From Epibacterium ulvae (lineage in GTDB: Bacteria; Pseudomonadota; Alphaproteobacteria; Rhodobacterales; Rhodobacteraceae): 48,795 nt of DNA. Shown piece after piece: positions 23,662-32,528 of the stretch (the stretch's first letter is position 1; each line of letters begins with the position of its first letter). The translations under genes and the position numbers were made by a program. Under the pieces are notes generated by a model. The model ran no database searches. It was not told the origin of the DNA and was given only the letters and a program-made list of their open reading frames with translations. The stretch lies in contig NZ_FMWG01000018.1 in assembly GCF_900102795.1 (NCBI RefSeq), forward strand, positions 1 through 48,795, read 5' to 3'.

Positions 23662-26019
23662 ATGCTATTCGGTCTTGATGGCGTCGAAATCGGCCTCATT
23701 ATTGTATTCTTCTGCCTTTTCGGAGGTATTCTATCAGGCTTCCCGGTGGCCTTTGCTATCGGTGGGGCAGGGATCATTTCCTTTGGGATCATTGCGTCAC
23801 TGGATAGTGCGGGCCTGTTGATCCATCAGGCGATTGATACCTCTAGCCAAATCTATTCAGATCTTGTGAATTCAGGTATCAAACCTGACACGATATCTGT
23901 CTTTAGGTACCCAGATCTACCACGCATTGCGGAACCTGTGTTTCCGCAGGGCTGGGAATACGCACTGGATCGCAATGTGTCTTTCATTGTGAACCGGATC
24001 AACGAGCGTGTTCTGGCAGGTGCGTCAATCGAAACCTTGTTGGCTGTGTTGATGTTTGTTCTGATGGGCATCACCCTAGAACGCTCTAAAATTGCCAATG
24101 ATCTTTTGACCACGATGGCGCGCGTCTTTGGACCCTTGCCTGGCGGTCTGGCGGTATCGATTGTTGTTGTAGGGGCGTTTCTTGCGGCATCAACTGGTAT
24201 CGTTGGAGCAACAGTTGTGACTATGGGTCTGTTGGCGCTGCCAACGATGTTGCGCAACAATTACTCTCCTGAACTTGCGACGGGTGTCATTGCGGCGTCT
24301 GGTACACTTGGTCAGATTATCCCGCCGTCCATCGTGATTGTTTTGTTGGGGACATTGGCCGGTGATCTTTATTCAACGGCGCAGGAACAACGGGCAAACG
24401 AAGCGGGCTGTACGGATGCCTTGACCTATCTGGGTGAACCCGCTGTGGTTTCCGTCGGCACTTTGTTTCAGGCTGCACTGCTGCCGGGTATCATGCTGGC
24501 ATTGCTCTATGCGCTTTATGCCTTTGGATTTGCACTGTTGAATCCTGATAAAGCGCCTGCGGTCATCCTTGAAGATACAAACAATGAACCCATCACAAAG
24601 AGCGAAGGCCTGACATGGTTCCTTGGTGTGCCAGCAGCTTTGCTTCTTGGGGTTTTTCTGTTTGGGAATTTTGGCCTTGTGGGCAGCCAGAATATTACGG
24701 TTTCTTCTTTCTCTGATGCTGGTCAGGCTGCATCATTGCGCACCAATGTTGGTGCACAATGTCAGGCGTCGATGATTGACCTGCATGGCCAAGAGGCTTG
24801 GGATCAAGCCCTTGCTGAACAGGCTGAGATTGATGCCGCAGGTGGTGTTCAACAAGCGACACAGTTGACCGAAGAGCAGTTGGTCGAAGCGCGGGCACAA
24901 AAGATCGCAAATGCAGCTCCAATTGGATCTGGTATCGCGACCTTGATTGTTATGCTTGGCCTGGTGTTGTCAGTTGCACGCGGTGTTGCACCTTCACAGG
25001 ATAGCAAACCACTTATCTTGGGTGGTATCGGACTATTGGTTCTTGCATTGGTCGATATTTTGCTGATCACACCGACAACCACCCCCGGTGGGACTGTTGT
25101 GTTGATGGCTTTGCCGACCGCGCTTGCGCTTTATGGCTGCAAATCGGCTGCAATCCGCTGCGCGCAAAACGATTTGATCCGTGTGGTGTTCCCTCCGTTG
25201 GTTTTGATCGTGGCAGTTCTTGGGTCTATTCTGGGTGGTATCACCAATCCAACACCGGCTGCTGCGCTTGGTGCGGGTGGGGCGATAATGCTTGCGGCCT
25301 ATCGTAAACTCCAAGAGCAGGGACAGTCGGGCTGGGTGATCATTTGGTCAACTTTTGCAGTTGCGGCTGCAATCTTGATCGGGGTGAACTTTGATCTGCG
25401 TATTAATAATCAAAGCGGTGTGAGTGCTGAGAATGCGATTGCCTTTGGCGTTGCTTATAGCGCCTATCTCTTTGCACTATTTGGTTTGCTTTACGCATGT
25501 TGGGTTTTGTTCAAAGGTGGCGTGCTCACCCCTGTTGTGCGTGAGACAGCAAAAGTGACCTCGATGGTTTTCACTATCCTCATCGGCTCACAATTGCTGA
25601 ACCTTGTGGTGATCTCTTTTGGGGGAGAACATTACATCCAGCAATTCCTGCGCAGCTTTGACAATGAGCTTACGGTGTTCCTGATCGTGATGTTGGTGTT
25701 GTTTGTCTTAGGATTCGTGCTCGATTTCCTTGAGATCATCTACATCGTCATCCCAATCGTCGGGCCGGTGATCTATGGCGGATCCTTTGATCCGAAATGG
25801 GTGACCATCATGGTGGCTGTGAACTTGCAGACATCTTTCCTGACGCCACCCTTTGGATTTGCCCTGTTCTACCTTCGCGGCGTTGCGCCAAAAGAGGTGA
25901 CAACAGCACATATCTACCGCGGGGTGCTACCGTTTGTTCTGATCCAGGTCGCAGGGCTGGCAATCCTCTGGTTGTTCCCGACGATTGTCACAATTGTGCC
26001 TGCATTGATTGGGAACTAA
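23662..26019 (+). CDS. TRAP transporter large permease subunit (DctM family), with large insertions
   Basis: The transport subunit of a sodium-coupled TRAP system, 785 residues against the usual 425-450. The canonical core is present in two blocks: residues about 1-60 and 115-240, with ASTGIVGATVVTMGLLALP and GTLGQIIPPSIVIVLLG, and about 620-785, with FLEIIYIVIPIVGPV and NLQTSFLTPPFGFALFYLRG. Between them lie a short insert (about 60-112) and a long one (about 325-600) with a soluble Gln/Ala-rich segment (two Cys nearby) and extra membrane helices. AAGGGAC precedes the ATG. It pairs with the enlarged small subunit next to it and ends at a strong terminator. Confidence 0.9.
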   Translation: MLFGLDGVEIGLIIVFFCLFGGILSGFPVAFAIGGAGIISFGIIASLDSAGLLIHQAIDTSSQIYSDLVNSGIKPDTISVFRYPDLPRIAEPVFPQGWEYALDRNVSFIVNRINERVLAGASIETLLAVLMFVLMGITLERSKIANDLLTTMARVFGPLPGGLAVSIVVVGAFLAASTGIVGATVVTMGLLALPTMLRNNYSPELATGVIAASGTLGQIIPPSIVIVLLGTLAGDLYSTAQEQRANEAGCTDALTYLGEPAVVSVGTLFQAALLPGIMLALLYALYAFGFALLNPDKAPAVILEDTNNEPITKSEGLTWFLGVPAALLLGVFLFGNFGLVGSQNITVSSFSDAGQAASLRTNVGAQCQASMIDLHGQEAWDQALAEQAEIDAAGGVQQATQLTEEQLVEARAQKIANAAPIGSGIATLIVMLGLVLSVARGVAPSQDSKPLILGGIGLLVLALVDILLITPTTTPGGTVVLMALPTALALYGCKSAAIRCAQNDLIRVVFPPLVLIVAVLGSILGGITNPTPAAALGAGGAIMLAAYRKLQEQGQSGWVIIWSTFAVAAAILIGVNFDLRINNQSGVSAENAIAFGVAYSAYLFALFGLLYACWVLFKGGVLTPVVRETAKVTSMVFTILIGSQLLNLVVISFGGEHYIQQFLRSFDNELTVFLIVMLVLFVLGFVLDFLEIIYIVIPIVGPVIYGGSFDPKWVTIMVAVNLQTSFLTPPFGFALFYLRGVAPKEVTTAHIYRGVLPFVLIQVAGLAILWLFPTIVTIVPALIGN

Positions 26020-26044
26020 ACGGGAGATCATATCCTGAAATAAC

Positions 26045-26070
26045 AAAGGGCTCCTAACGGAGCCCTTTTT
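26045..26070 (+). terminator. rho-independent terminator of the TRAP operon
   Basis: GGGCTCC-TAAC-GGAGCCC is a perfect 7-bp stem flanked by AAA and followed by five Ts, 26 bases after the large permease stop codon. It also faces the convergent leucyltransferase gene. Confidence 0.9.
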
Positions 26071-26128
26071 CAGTTTCGGACAGTTATGCTTAAACAGGCT
26101 ATCTTATTTGCTGCAAAGCGTTGGCCTC

Positions 26129-26950
26129 TCAACGTTGAGAACGGTGTGAGGCTGGCAGCTGAATATTTGCCACCTGTTCCGCAATTGGGGCACAAGCGCG
26201 TTCGTGTTGTTCGGCAGCTAAGGTCTGAGGGTCATCCATCGGTTGCCAGCCACCATCACGGTAGATTTCAAGACCGGAAAATTTGGCCTTATAAGCCATT
26301 TTGGGACTGCCCGGCACCCAATAGCCTAGATAGATATAAGGAAAGTTCGCCTCACGCGCGATTTCCACGTGATCTAGGATCATGAACGTTCCAAGAGAAT
26401 TTTGTTCCAGCGTTGGTTCATAGAACGAATAAACCATGCTTAACCCATCTTCGAGCACGTCTGTCAAAGAAACCGCTGTCAATTTCTGCGTGTCTTCGTT
26501 CAAGTATTCAACAACACGGCTGCGAACTGGTGTTTCTTCAATCATTGCAGCGTATTCAAAGACATCCATATCAGCCATTCCGCCATCGGCATGGCGGGTG
26601 TCAAGATAGCGGCGGAACAGCTCGAACTGATCTTCTGTGGCCCAGGGAGAGGTTGCTCTGCGGATCAGTTTGTTATTGCGTTTTAGTGTGCGCCGCTGGC
26701 TTTTGCTTGGTTTGAATTTAGCAACGTTAATACGGGCGGACATGCAGGCGGCACAATCAGTGCAGGAAGGGCGATAGACCACATTTTGCGACCGGCGAAA
26801 CCCTTGTTGCGACAAGCTGTTGTTTAACTGTTCGACGCCATCGCCTTGTAGCGCTGTAAACAGTTTACGTTCCATTCGGTCTGCCAAGTAGGGGCAGGGC
26901 TGCGGTGCGGTAACGTAGAACTGTGGAGCGATAGGAAGAGAATGACGCAT
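26129..26950 (-). CDS. bpt: aspartate/glutamate leucyltransferase (Bpt)
   Basis: An N-end-rule aminoacyl-tRNA-protein transferase of 273 residues that moves leucine from Leu-tRNA to proteins with N-terminal Asp or Glu, marking them for ClpS/ClpAP. The N-terminal domain has CPYL and the cysteine cluster [12 protein letters not shown]; the C-terminal acetyltransferase-like domain has [18 protein letters not shown]. This is the Bpt type of alphaproteobacteria, often labelled arginyltransferase. The RBS is weak. It stands alone, convergent with the TRAP operon. The 130 bases between it and the next gene hold nothing I can support. Confidence 0.93.
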   Translation of the reverse strand: MRHSLPIAPQFYVTAPQPCPYLADRMERKLFTALQGDGVEQLNNSLSQQGFRRSQNVVYRPSCTDCAACMSARINVAKFKPSKSQRRTLKRNNKLIRRATSPWATEDQFELFRRYLDTRHADGGMADMDVFEYAAMIEETPVRSRVVEYLNEDTQKLTAVSLTDVLEDGLSMVYSFYEPTLEQNSLGTFMILDHVEIAREANFPYIYLGYWVPGSPKMAYKAKFSGLEIYRDGGWQPMDDPQTLAAEQHERACAPIAEQVANIQLPASHRSQR

Positions 26951-27080
26951 GTGAACTTAAGACGTGGCCGACTGTACTTGAATATCAGTTGACCTTAGCA
27001 ACCCCAAGTCTCTGCGCCAAGATCTCTCAGCGCAAATGGGTTAATCATTGATGCTGTAAGGTTTTGCATGTTTCCCGAGG

Positions 27081-27512
27081 TTACGCACGCCGATTTATCA
27101 TAACGCTGCCAAGCATCATATCGGTCAACCCCTGTTTACGGGTTGAGGTGAGCATCAGAACAATCGAGATAATCTGCAAGATTGGGATCGAGACTGAAAT
27201 TGTATATCCAAGGGTGTGTAAGAACGACAGGCTCGTATCAAAGCGGCTGCCATTGGCGGCGCGCAGCTCAATACCGGTGAAGTACATTCCCCATGTGGCT
27301 GATGTATTGGCAATCGTTACCACACGATACGCGAACCCCAAGACCAGAAAAATAACCCCCCAGAACCACAGACCCACAAAGGCTGTCAGCAAAACAATCA
27401 ATGATGTGAGGCCAAAGACGATAAATCCGTCGATGACCCAGGCAAGGAGGCGTTTTGCCGGGACTGATGCATAGAACTCCGATGCATAGTCAGGATCGGG
27501 TAGGGCAGACAT
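27081..27512 (-). CDS. RDD family membrane protein
   Basis: A 143-residue membrane protein with three to four helices. The RDD-type start is seen as RLLAWVIDGFIVFGLTSLIVLL, with the family's Arg and Asp near the first helix, then a helix FWGVIFLVLGFAYRVV and a last pair around YTISVSIPILQIISIVLML. The function of RDD proteins is mostly unknown; some act in ion or osmolyte transport. GGAGC precedes the ATG. It lies 75 bases behind a DUF2852-like gene on the same strand, with a strong hairpin between. Confidence 0.85.
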   Translation of the reverse strand: MSALPDPDYASEFYASVPAKRLLAWVIDGFIVFGLTSLIVLLTAFVGLWFWGVIFLVLGFAYRVVTIANTSATWGMYFTGIELRAANGSRFDTSLSFLHTLGYTISVSIPILQIISIVLMLTSTRKQGLTDMMLGSVMINRRA

Positions 27513-27543
27513 TTATAGCTCCAGTGTGTTCGTTTTGGCAGGA

Positions 27544-27566
27544 TGCCCCCGCATGATGCGGGGGCA
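27544..27566 (-). other. strong hairpin between two membrane-protein genes
   Basis: TGCCCCCGCA (27544-27553) and TGCGGGGGCA (27557-27566) pair perfectly over 10 bp with a 3-base loop. No T-run follows on either strand, so it is probably an mRNA-stabilising or intercistronic structure rather than an intrinsic terminator. Confidence 0.55.
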
Positions 27567-27587
27567 AGAGGAGAGTGAAAAGTAAAG

Positions 27588-28016
27588 TTATTCTTGTGCT
27601 TCTTTCCCGACATTGTCGTTCGCGGTTTTTGTGCGCTCGTCCATAAACTGATCAAATTCGGTTTTGTCTTTAGCTGCACGCAGGCGTTCAAGAAACGTTT
27701 CAAAATCAGTCTGTTCCTGCTCAAGACGATCTAGCGTGTTTTGCTTGTAAGCGTCAAATGCGCTGTTGCCGCTTGAACGAAACGCGGTCTTATGCGGGGT
27801 GGTCCATTTTGAGGCGTGGCGGCAAGATTTAGCGAACATTTTTTTGCTCCAGATCATGTAGAATAGAAGGGCGAGGCCAACTGGCCAGCAGAAGATAAAG
27901 CCCAGAACCATCGCGGCAATCCAGGCTCCTTTACCTTTTTGGTCCAGCCAGCTTTCACAGCGGGCAAGCCAACCCTGAACCGCGGGTTCGGGGGCGACGT
28001 TTGTGAATGTTGTCAT
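27588..28016 (-). CDS. DUF2852-like membrane protein
   Basis: A 142-residue protein of unknown function. One membrane region of two short helices lies at about 32-55 (KGAWIAAMVLGFIFCWPVGL, then ALLFYMIW). The rest is cytoplasmic and charged, with a long helix near the C-terminus (NTLDRLEQEQTDFETFLERL) that may form a coiled coil. The pattern of a Gly-Trp-Pro membrane turn followed by a helical tail fits DUF2852 of alphaproteobacteria. GGAGAGAGAC precedes the ATG. It heads a likely two-gene unit with the RDD gene and is divergent from glnE; the 171-base gap shows no clear operator. Confidence 0.75.
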   Translation of the reverse strand: MTTFTNVAPEPAVQGWLARCESWLDQKGKGAWIAAMVLGFIFCWPVGLALLFYMIWSKKMFAKSCRHASKWTTPHKTAFRSSGNSAFDAYKQNTLDRLEQEQTDFETFLERLRAAKDKTEFDQFMDERTKTANDNVGKEAQE

Positions 28017-28187
28017 GTCTCTCTCCTTTGTTGGTGTCAGTGATCTTTGGGATGTAAATCCAATTCACATTATCGTATGTCGGTGGCCTCTGCCTTTGTT
28101 TCAAGTCTCAATGTAAAAGTTTTTCACATTCATCTTTGAGTACATCCAAGGATTGACGCCAACCGCTGGAGGGATCACAGTTTTTTT

Positions 28188-30980
28188 ATGGCAGACACGT
28201 TAAACATTTTACGCGTACCTCATGCATTTGATGCTGATTTAGGACGCGAAACCCGAGATTTGATCCCAGATCTGACGGCAGAGCAGGCTGACCTTGTGGT
28301 TGGAGCAGCTGGATCCAGTCCCTATCTGAAGGATCTCCTGACGCGAGAGGCACACTGGATCGCCGAAGCACTGTCGGCACCTCACGCGGCAGTGGCCACA
28401 CTCTTGCAAGAATGCGGTGCGCTGTCACCTGATCAGCTTAAGCCCGGTTTACGCCAGGCGAAACGCCGTTTGGCACTTTTGACGGCTCTTTGTGATTTGT
28501 CGGGCGGATGGCACCTTGAGCAAGTGACGGGGGCACTTACCGACTTTGCAGGCTGTGCAGCTGATGTCGCACTTAAGGCAGAGATCGCCACATTAATTCG
28601 GCGCAAGAAACTGCCCGGACTTACGCCTGATGATGTCGAGACCGCTGGCGGTCTTGCGGTTCTCGCCATGGGGAAAATGGGTGCGTTTGAACTGAACTAC
28701 AGTTCAGATATTGATTTGATTTGCCTCTTTGACGAAAGCCGTTTTGCACCCGATGATTTCTTTGATGCAAGACAAGCGTTGGTTCGGGCGACGCGCAATA
28801 TGTGTAGCACGCTGAGTGATAGAACAGCTGATGGCTATGTGTTTCGCACAGATCTTAGACTGCGACCGGATCCAGCGGTGACACCTGTTTGTATCGCCAT
28901 GGAGGCGGCCGAGCGGTATTATGAGAGCCTCGGCCGCACGTGGGAGCGTGCAGCCTATATCAAAGCACGCACGTGTGCGGGTGACATCGCTGCGGGGGAG
29001 GCTTTTTTGTCAACACTGTCCCCCTTTGTGTGGCGGCGTCATCTGGATTTCGCAGCGATTCAGGATGCCCATGATATGCGGCTTCGCATACGCGAGAATA
29101 AAGGCACGGGCAGCGATGTGATTGTCGTGGCCGGACATGATATGAAGCTTGGCCGCGGGGGGATTCGTGAAATAGAGTTTTTTACGCAAACACAGCAGCT
29201 TATCGCGGGAGGTCGTGATGATAGTTTGCGCCTGCGCGGCACTGTCGAAAGTTTGTTTTCCTTGGCTCGAAAAAACTGGATACCGCTAAATATCGCTGAA
29301 ACGCTCAGCGACCATTATCGCGCCCATCGAGAGGTCGAGCATCGCATCCAGATGGTCCATGATGCGCAAACGCATCGCATGCCCAAAACCGAGGAGGGCC
29401 TTGCACGCGTGGCCTGTTTGATGGGGTGTAGTGTCGAAGAGATGCAAAAGGATGTTGGGGCGCGGCTGCGAGAGGTGCATCAGTTGACAGAAGGCTTCTT
29501 TGCGCCAGACCCTACTATTGCAGCTCCGACAAACGATCTTCCGACGGATTTAGATTCCGAGATTCTAGAGCGCTGGCACAGCTATCCGGCGTTGCGTAGC
29601 CAGCGCGCACAGCAGATTTTCCAACGTATTCGACCTGAACTTTTGTCGCGTCTTGCGCAGACGGCGAAACCCTCTGAAGCGCTTTTGGCGCTGGATGGGT
29701 TCCTTGCGGGGCTGCCTGCAGGGGTGCAGCTTTTTTCACTGTTTGAGGCCAATCCGCAATTGATGGACCTGTTGATGGATATCGTCGGCACGTCACCTGA
29801 GCTGGCCAGCTATTTGTCACGGAATGCGTCCGTGTTTGACGCTGTAATTGCTGGGGATTTCTTTCAAGAGTGGCCAACGCGAGAAGAGCTGCTGGCTGGG
29901 TTGCAGACCCGCGTTGAGGGTGAAGACGACTATGAGCGAAAGCTTGATGCTTTCCGAGCCTGGAAAAAAGAATGGCATTTCCGTATTGGTGTGCACCATC
30001 TGCGTGATTTGATTTCTGGGGAAGAGGCCGGGCGCCAGTACGCGCAGCTTGCTGAGGTTGTCATTGCGGCGCTTGCCCCAGTTGTTGCATGCCAATTTTC
30101 CACGCGCCATGGCCCACCGCCCGGTCGCGGCCTTGCGGTTGTCGCAATGGGATCTCTTGGAGCCGGGCAGATACATGCAAAATCTGATCTTGATCTTATC
30201 ACGGTATATGATCCCGGCGATCAGGAAATGTCTGAGGGCGCGCGCCCATTGGCGGCGCGTCCCTATTACGCGCGGCTCACGCAAGCTTTGATTACAGCGC
30301 TGACCGCGCCAATGGCGCAGGGGCGCTTGTATGAGGTTGATATGCGCCTGCGACCGTCTGGGACACAGGGACCGGTTGCCACAAGCCTGAAGGCATTTCG
30401 CGATTATCAGCATAATCAGGCTTGGGTTTGGGAACATCTCGCGTTGACCCGTGCGCGCGGAATTGCGGGGGATCCTACGTTGGTTGCAAATATCGAGGAA
30501 ATTCGTAGTGCTGTGCTGTCTCGACCACCTGAGACAGTCAAAATCTTGCAAGAGGTTACGGAAATGCGCCTGCGTCTTGAGACCGCAAAACCCTCTGCAG
30601 GGATTTTGGATGTTAAAACCGGGAGAGGGCGCATGATGGAAGTAGAACTGACCGCTCAAACGGCGTCACTATTGGCAGCAAAACCTGTTCGCTCGGTGCG
30701 TGAAGGGTTAAATGCTGGTGTGGTGTGCGGCTGGTTGTCTGAGAGAACACGTGCGGTTCTTGAACAGGCCTATGATCGGTATTGGGCGGTTCAAACAACA
30801 GCGCGCTTAGTGTCGGATCAACCTTTGATCTCTGATCAGCTTGGCAAGGGCACCGCGCGCGTTCTCGCACATGCAGGTCGCACAGATAGACTGTCCGATC
30901 TGGAAAAGACTTTGGAAAAGACTTATGAAACCTGTGATGACTTGATCACCCAAGCGCTTTTGCAAGAGAGTTGGACATGA
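28188..30980 (+). CDS. glnE: bifunctional glutamine-synthetase adenylyltransferase/deadenylylase
   Basis: GlnE controls glutamine synthetase by adding or removing AMP in response to PII proteins and glutamine. The 930-residue protein has two nucleotidyltransferase domains with linkers: the N-terminal deadenylylase core GKMGAFELNYSSDIDLICLFD from residue 162 and the C-terminal adenylylase core GSLGAGQIHAKSDLDLITVYD from residue 655, each with the DxD metal motif. Length fits the family. The ATG at 28188 is the only sensible start, but the nearest Shine-Dalgarno sequence (GGAGGG, 28168-28173) is 14 bases away behind a T-run, which may lower translation. Its stop overlaps the start of a small downstream gene. 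Confidence 0.96.
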   Translation: MADTLNILRVPHAFDADLGRETRDLIPDLTAEQADLVVGAAGSSPYLKDLLTREAHWIAEALSAPHAAVATLLQECGALSPDQLKPGLRQAKRRLALLTALCDLSGGWHLEQVTGALTDFAGCAADVALKAEIATLIRRKKLPGLTPDDVETAGGLAVLAMGKMGAFELNYSSDIDLICLFDESRFAPDDFFDARQALVRATRNMCSTLSDRTADGYVFRTDLRLRPDPAVTPVCIAMEAAERYYESLGRTWERAAYIKARTCAGDIAAGEAFLSTLSPFVWRRHLDFAAIQDAHDMRLRIRENKGTGSDVIVVAGHDMKLGRGGIREIEFFTQTQQLIAGGRDDSLRLRGTVESLFSLARKNWIPLNIAETLSDHYRAHREVEHRIQMVHDAQTHRMPKTEEGLARVACLMGCSVEEMQKDVGARLREVHQLTEGFFAPDPTIAAPTNDLPTDLDSEILERWHSYPALRSQRAQQIFQRIRPELLSRLAQTAKPSEALLALDGFLAGLPAGVQLFSLFEANPQLMDLLMDIVGTSPELASYLSRNASVFDAVIAGDFFQEWPTREELLAGLQTRVEGEDDYERKLDAFRAWKKEWHFRIGVHHLRDLISGEEAGRQYAQLAEVVIAALAPVVACQFSTRHGPPPGRGLAVVAMGSLGAGQIHAKSDLDLITVYDPGDQEMSEGARPLAARPYYARLTQALITALTAPMAQGRLYEVDMRLRPSGTQGPVATSLKAFRDYQHNQAWVWEHLALTRARGIAGDPTLVANIEEIRSAVLSRPPETVKILQEVTEMRLRLETAKPSAGILDVKTGRGRMMEVELTAQTASLLAAKPVRSVREGLNAGVVCGWLSERTRAVLEQAYDRYWAVQTTARLVSDQPLISDQLGKGTARVLAHAGRTDRLSDLEKTLEKTYETCDDLITQALLQESWT

Positions 30981-31252
30981 GCGTCAAAGACCCAAAGTCA
31001 CTTATCTATGAAGCTTACCAGATTGCAGATCTGGACCAAAGCCAATGCCGGAGTATCTTTTTGGATTGGGCGTTGAGCTTACCGGAAGGAGTCGACGCGA
31101 TTATGGTTATTCCCCAACTTCTCACCCGGTATGCTGAGGCATTTCCGGATCACCCGATGACGGTTGTCTTGCAGGAAGGTCTGCAAGCACAAGGATCACC
31201 GCAACGGCGGGGTGGATGGCGCAGTCGGTCACGACCACAACGCCTCAATTGA
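30977..31252 (+). CDS. small conserved-looking protein coupled to glnE
   Basis: An unrecognised 91-residue soluble protein. Its ATG overlaps the glnE stop as ATGA, implying translational coupling. The body (residues about 5-75) reads as three helices with IFLDWALSLPEGVDAIMVIP and LLTRYAEAFPDHPMTVVL; the C-terminal 15 residues are rich in Arg and Ser and may be disordered or nucleic-acid binding. No membrane segment or signal peptide is seen. The coupling suggests a function near nitrogen regulation, but that is guesswork. An alternative start two codons upstream (30971) lies inside glnE. Confidence 0.7.
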   Translation: MSVKDPKSLIYEAYQIADLDQSQCRSIFLDWALSLPEGVDAIMVIPQLLTRYAEAFPDHPMTVVLQEGLQAQGSPQRRGGWRSRSRPQRLN

Positions 31253-31309
31253 GGGGCCTTTGCGCCTAAGCTCTTTCCCTGCACTCAGCATCTCGCTAAG
31301 AGGGCAGAC

Positions 31310-32524
31310 ATGACAGTTGATACAATTGCGCCTTCGCGCCCCCGCATCAAATTGAAACCCAAAGCAAACGCACGCGCACTGCGTCATGGGTTTCCTTGGG
31401 TCTATGCCAATGAACTGGTGACAGATCGGCGCACCCGGAAACTGACTGCTGGGACGCTTGCTGTGCTCGAAGATGGCGCGATGAATACGCTGGGGTTGGT
31501 GGCTGTAAACCCAGATAGCAAAATCATTGCGCGTATCTTGGATAAAGACCCAGAAGCCGTGATTGATCAGGCGTGGTTTACCACACGTTTCGAGCGGGCA
31601 CTTGCACTGCGCAGTCAGCTTTATGATGCACCTTTCTACCGCTTGGTTCACGCGGAGACTGATGGCCTGCCTGGTGTTGTGGTGGACCGGTTTGGCGACG
31701 CTTGCGTGGTGCAGCCAAATGCGGCTTGGGCTGAAGCTTATCTGGAACCATTGACCGCAGCATTAACGGAGGTAACCGGATGTCGCGTAGTCTTGAAAAA
31801 TGCGTCTGGACGCGCGCGTGGTCTGGAAGGACTGGATGAGGTTAGCAAACCTCTCTTAGGAGAGGCGCCAACAGCGCCGGTTCCTGTTCAGATGAACAAA
31901 GCCACTTATATGGCTGATCTGACAGGCGGCCAGAAGACAGGCTTGTTTTTTGATCAACGCGAAAATCATGCCTTTGCGGCGCGTTTGGTTCATTCCGGCG
32001 CTGAGGTGCTGGACGTGTTTTCACATGTTGGTGGCTTTGGTCTTGCGATGTTGGCAGCAGGTGCATCGAGTGCGACATGTGTGGATGGTTCGGCCGCGGC
32101 ATTGGACTTGGCGACGCAAGGGGCGCGGGCGAGTGGCTTTGATGATCGCCTGAGCATCCGGCAGGGCGATGCGTTTGAAGTGTTGACCGCGCTGGGCGAA
32201 GAACAGGCACAATTTGATGTAGTCATCTGTGACCCACCGGCGTTTGCGCCCTCCAAACCGGCGCTAGAAGCAGGTTTGCGCGCGTATGAACGTGTTGCAC
32301 GTCTGGCCGCTGGGCTTGTGAAGCCGGGGGGCTATCTGGGTCTTTGTTCCTGTTCACATGCGGCGGATCTAACAAAGTTCCGCAATGCTTCAGCGCGTGG
32401 GATCGGTCGCGGTGGACGCCGGGGACAATTGATCCATACAGGGTATGCAGGGGCGGATCATCCACAAATGCCGCAATTGGCAGAGAGCGGATATCTTAAG
32501 GCTGTTTTCTTCCGGCTGGATTGA
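31310..32524 (+). CDS. class I rRNA methyltransferase with PUA domain (RlmI/RlmL-type)
   Basis: A SAM-dependent methyltransferase of 404 residues. The N-terminal PUA-like RNA-binding domain (about 10-85) reads KPKANARALRHGFPWVYANEL. A middle substrate domain has FYRLVHAETDGLPGVVVDRFG. The Rossmann domain starts with GQKTGLFFDQRENH, then motif I VLDVFSHVGGFGLAML, and the catalytic-site motif ICDPPAFAPSK. This matches RlmI, which makes m5C1962 in 23S rRNA, but the exact site is not proven. AGAGGG precedes the ATG. It is followed after four bases by a PIN-domain gene. Confidence 0.9.
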   Translation: MTVDTIAPSRPRIKLKPKANARALRHGFPWVYANELVTDRRTRKLTAGTLAVLEDGAMNTLGLVAVNPDSKIIARILDKDPEAVIDQAWFTTRFERALALRSQLYDAPFYRLVHAETDGLPGVVVDRFGDACVVQPNAAWAEAYLEPLTAALTEVTGCRVVLKNASGRARGLEGLDEVSKPLLGEAPTAPVPVQMNKATYMADLTGGQKTGLFFDQRENHAFAARLVHSGAEVLDVFSHVGGFGLAMLAAGASSATCVDGSAAALDLATQGARASGFDDRLSIRQGDAFEVLTALGEEQAQFDVVICDPPAFAPSKPALEAGLRAYERVARLAAGLVKPGGYLGLCSCSHAADLTKFRNASARGIGRGGRRGQLIHTGYAGADHPQMPQLAESGYLKAVFFRLD

Positions 32525-32528
32525 TCAC

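Noticed and set aside
29817-30659. 280-residue open frame antisense to glnE
   Set aside because: glnE has both nucleotidyltransferase cores on the other strand; the antisense frame shows no motif and an unnatural composition.
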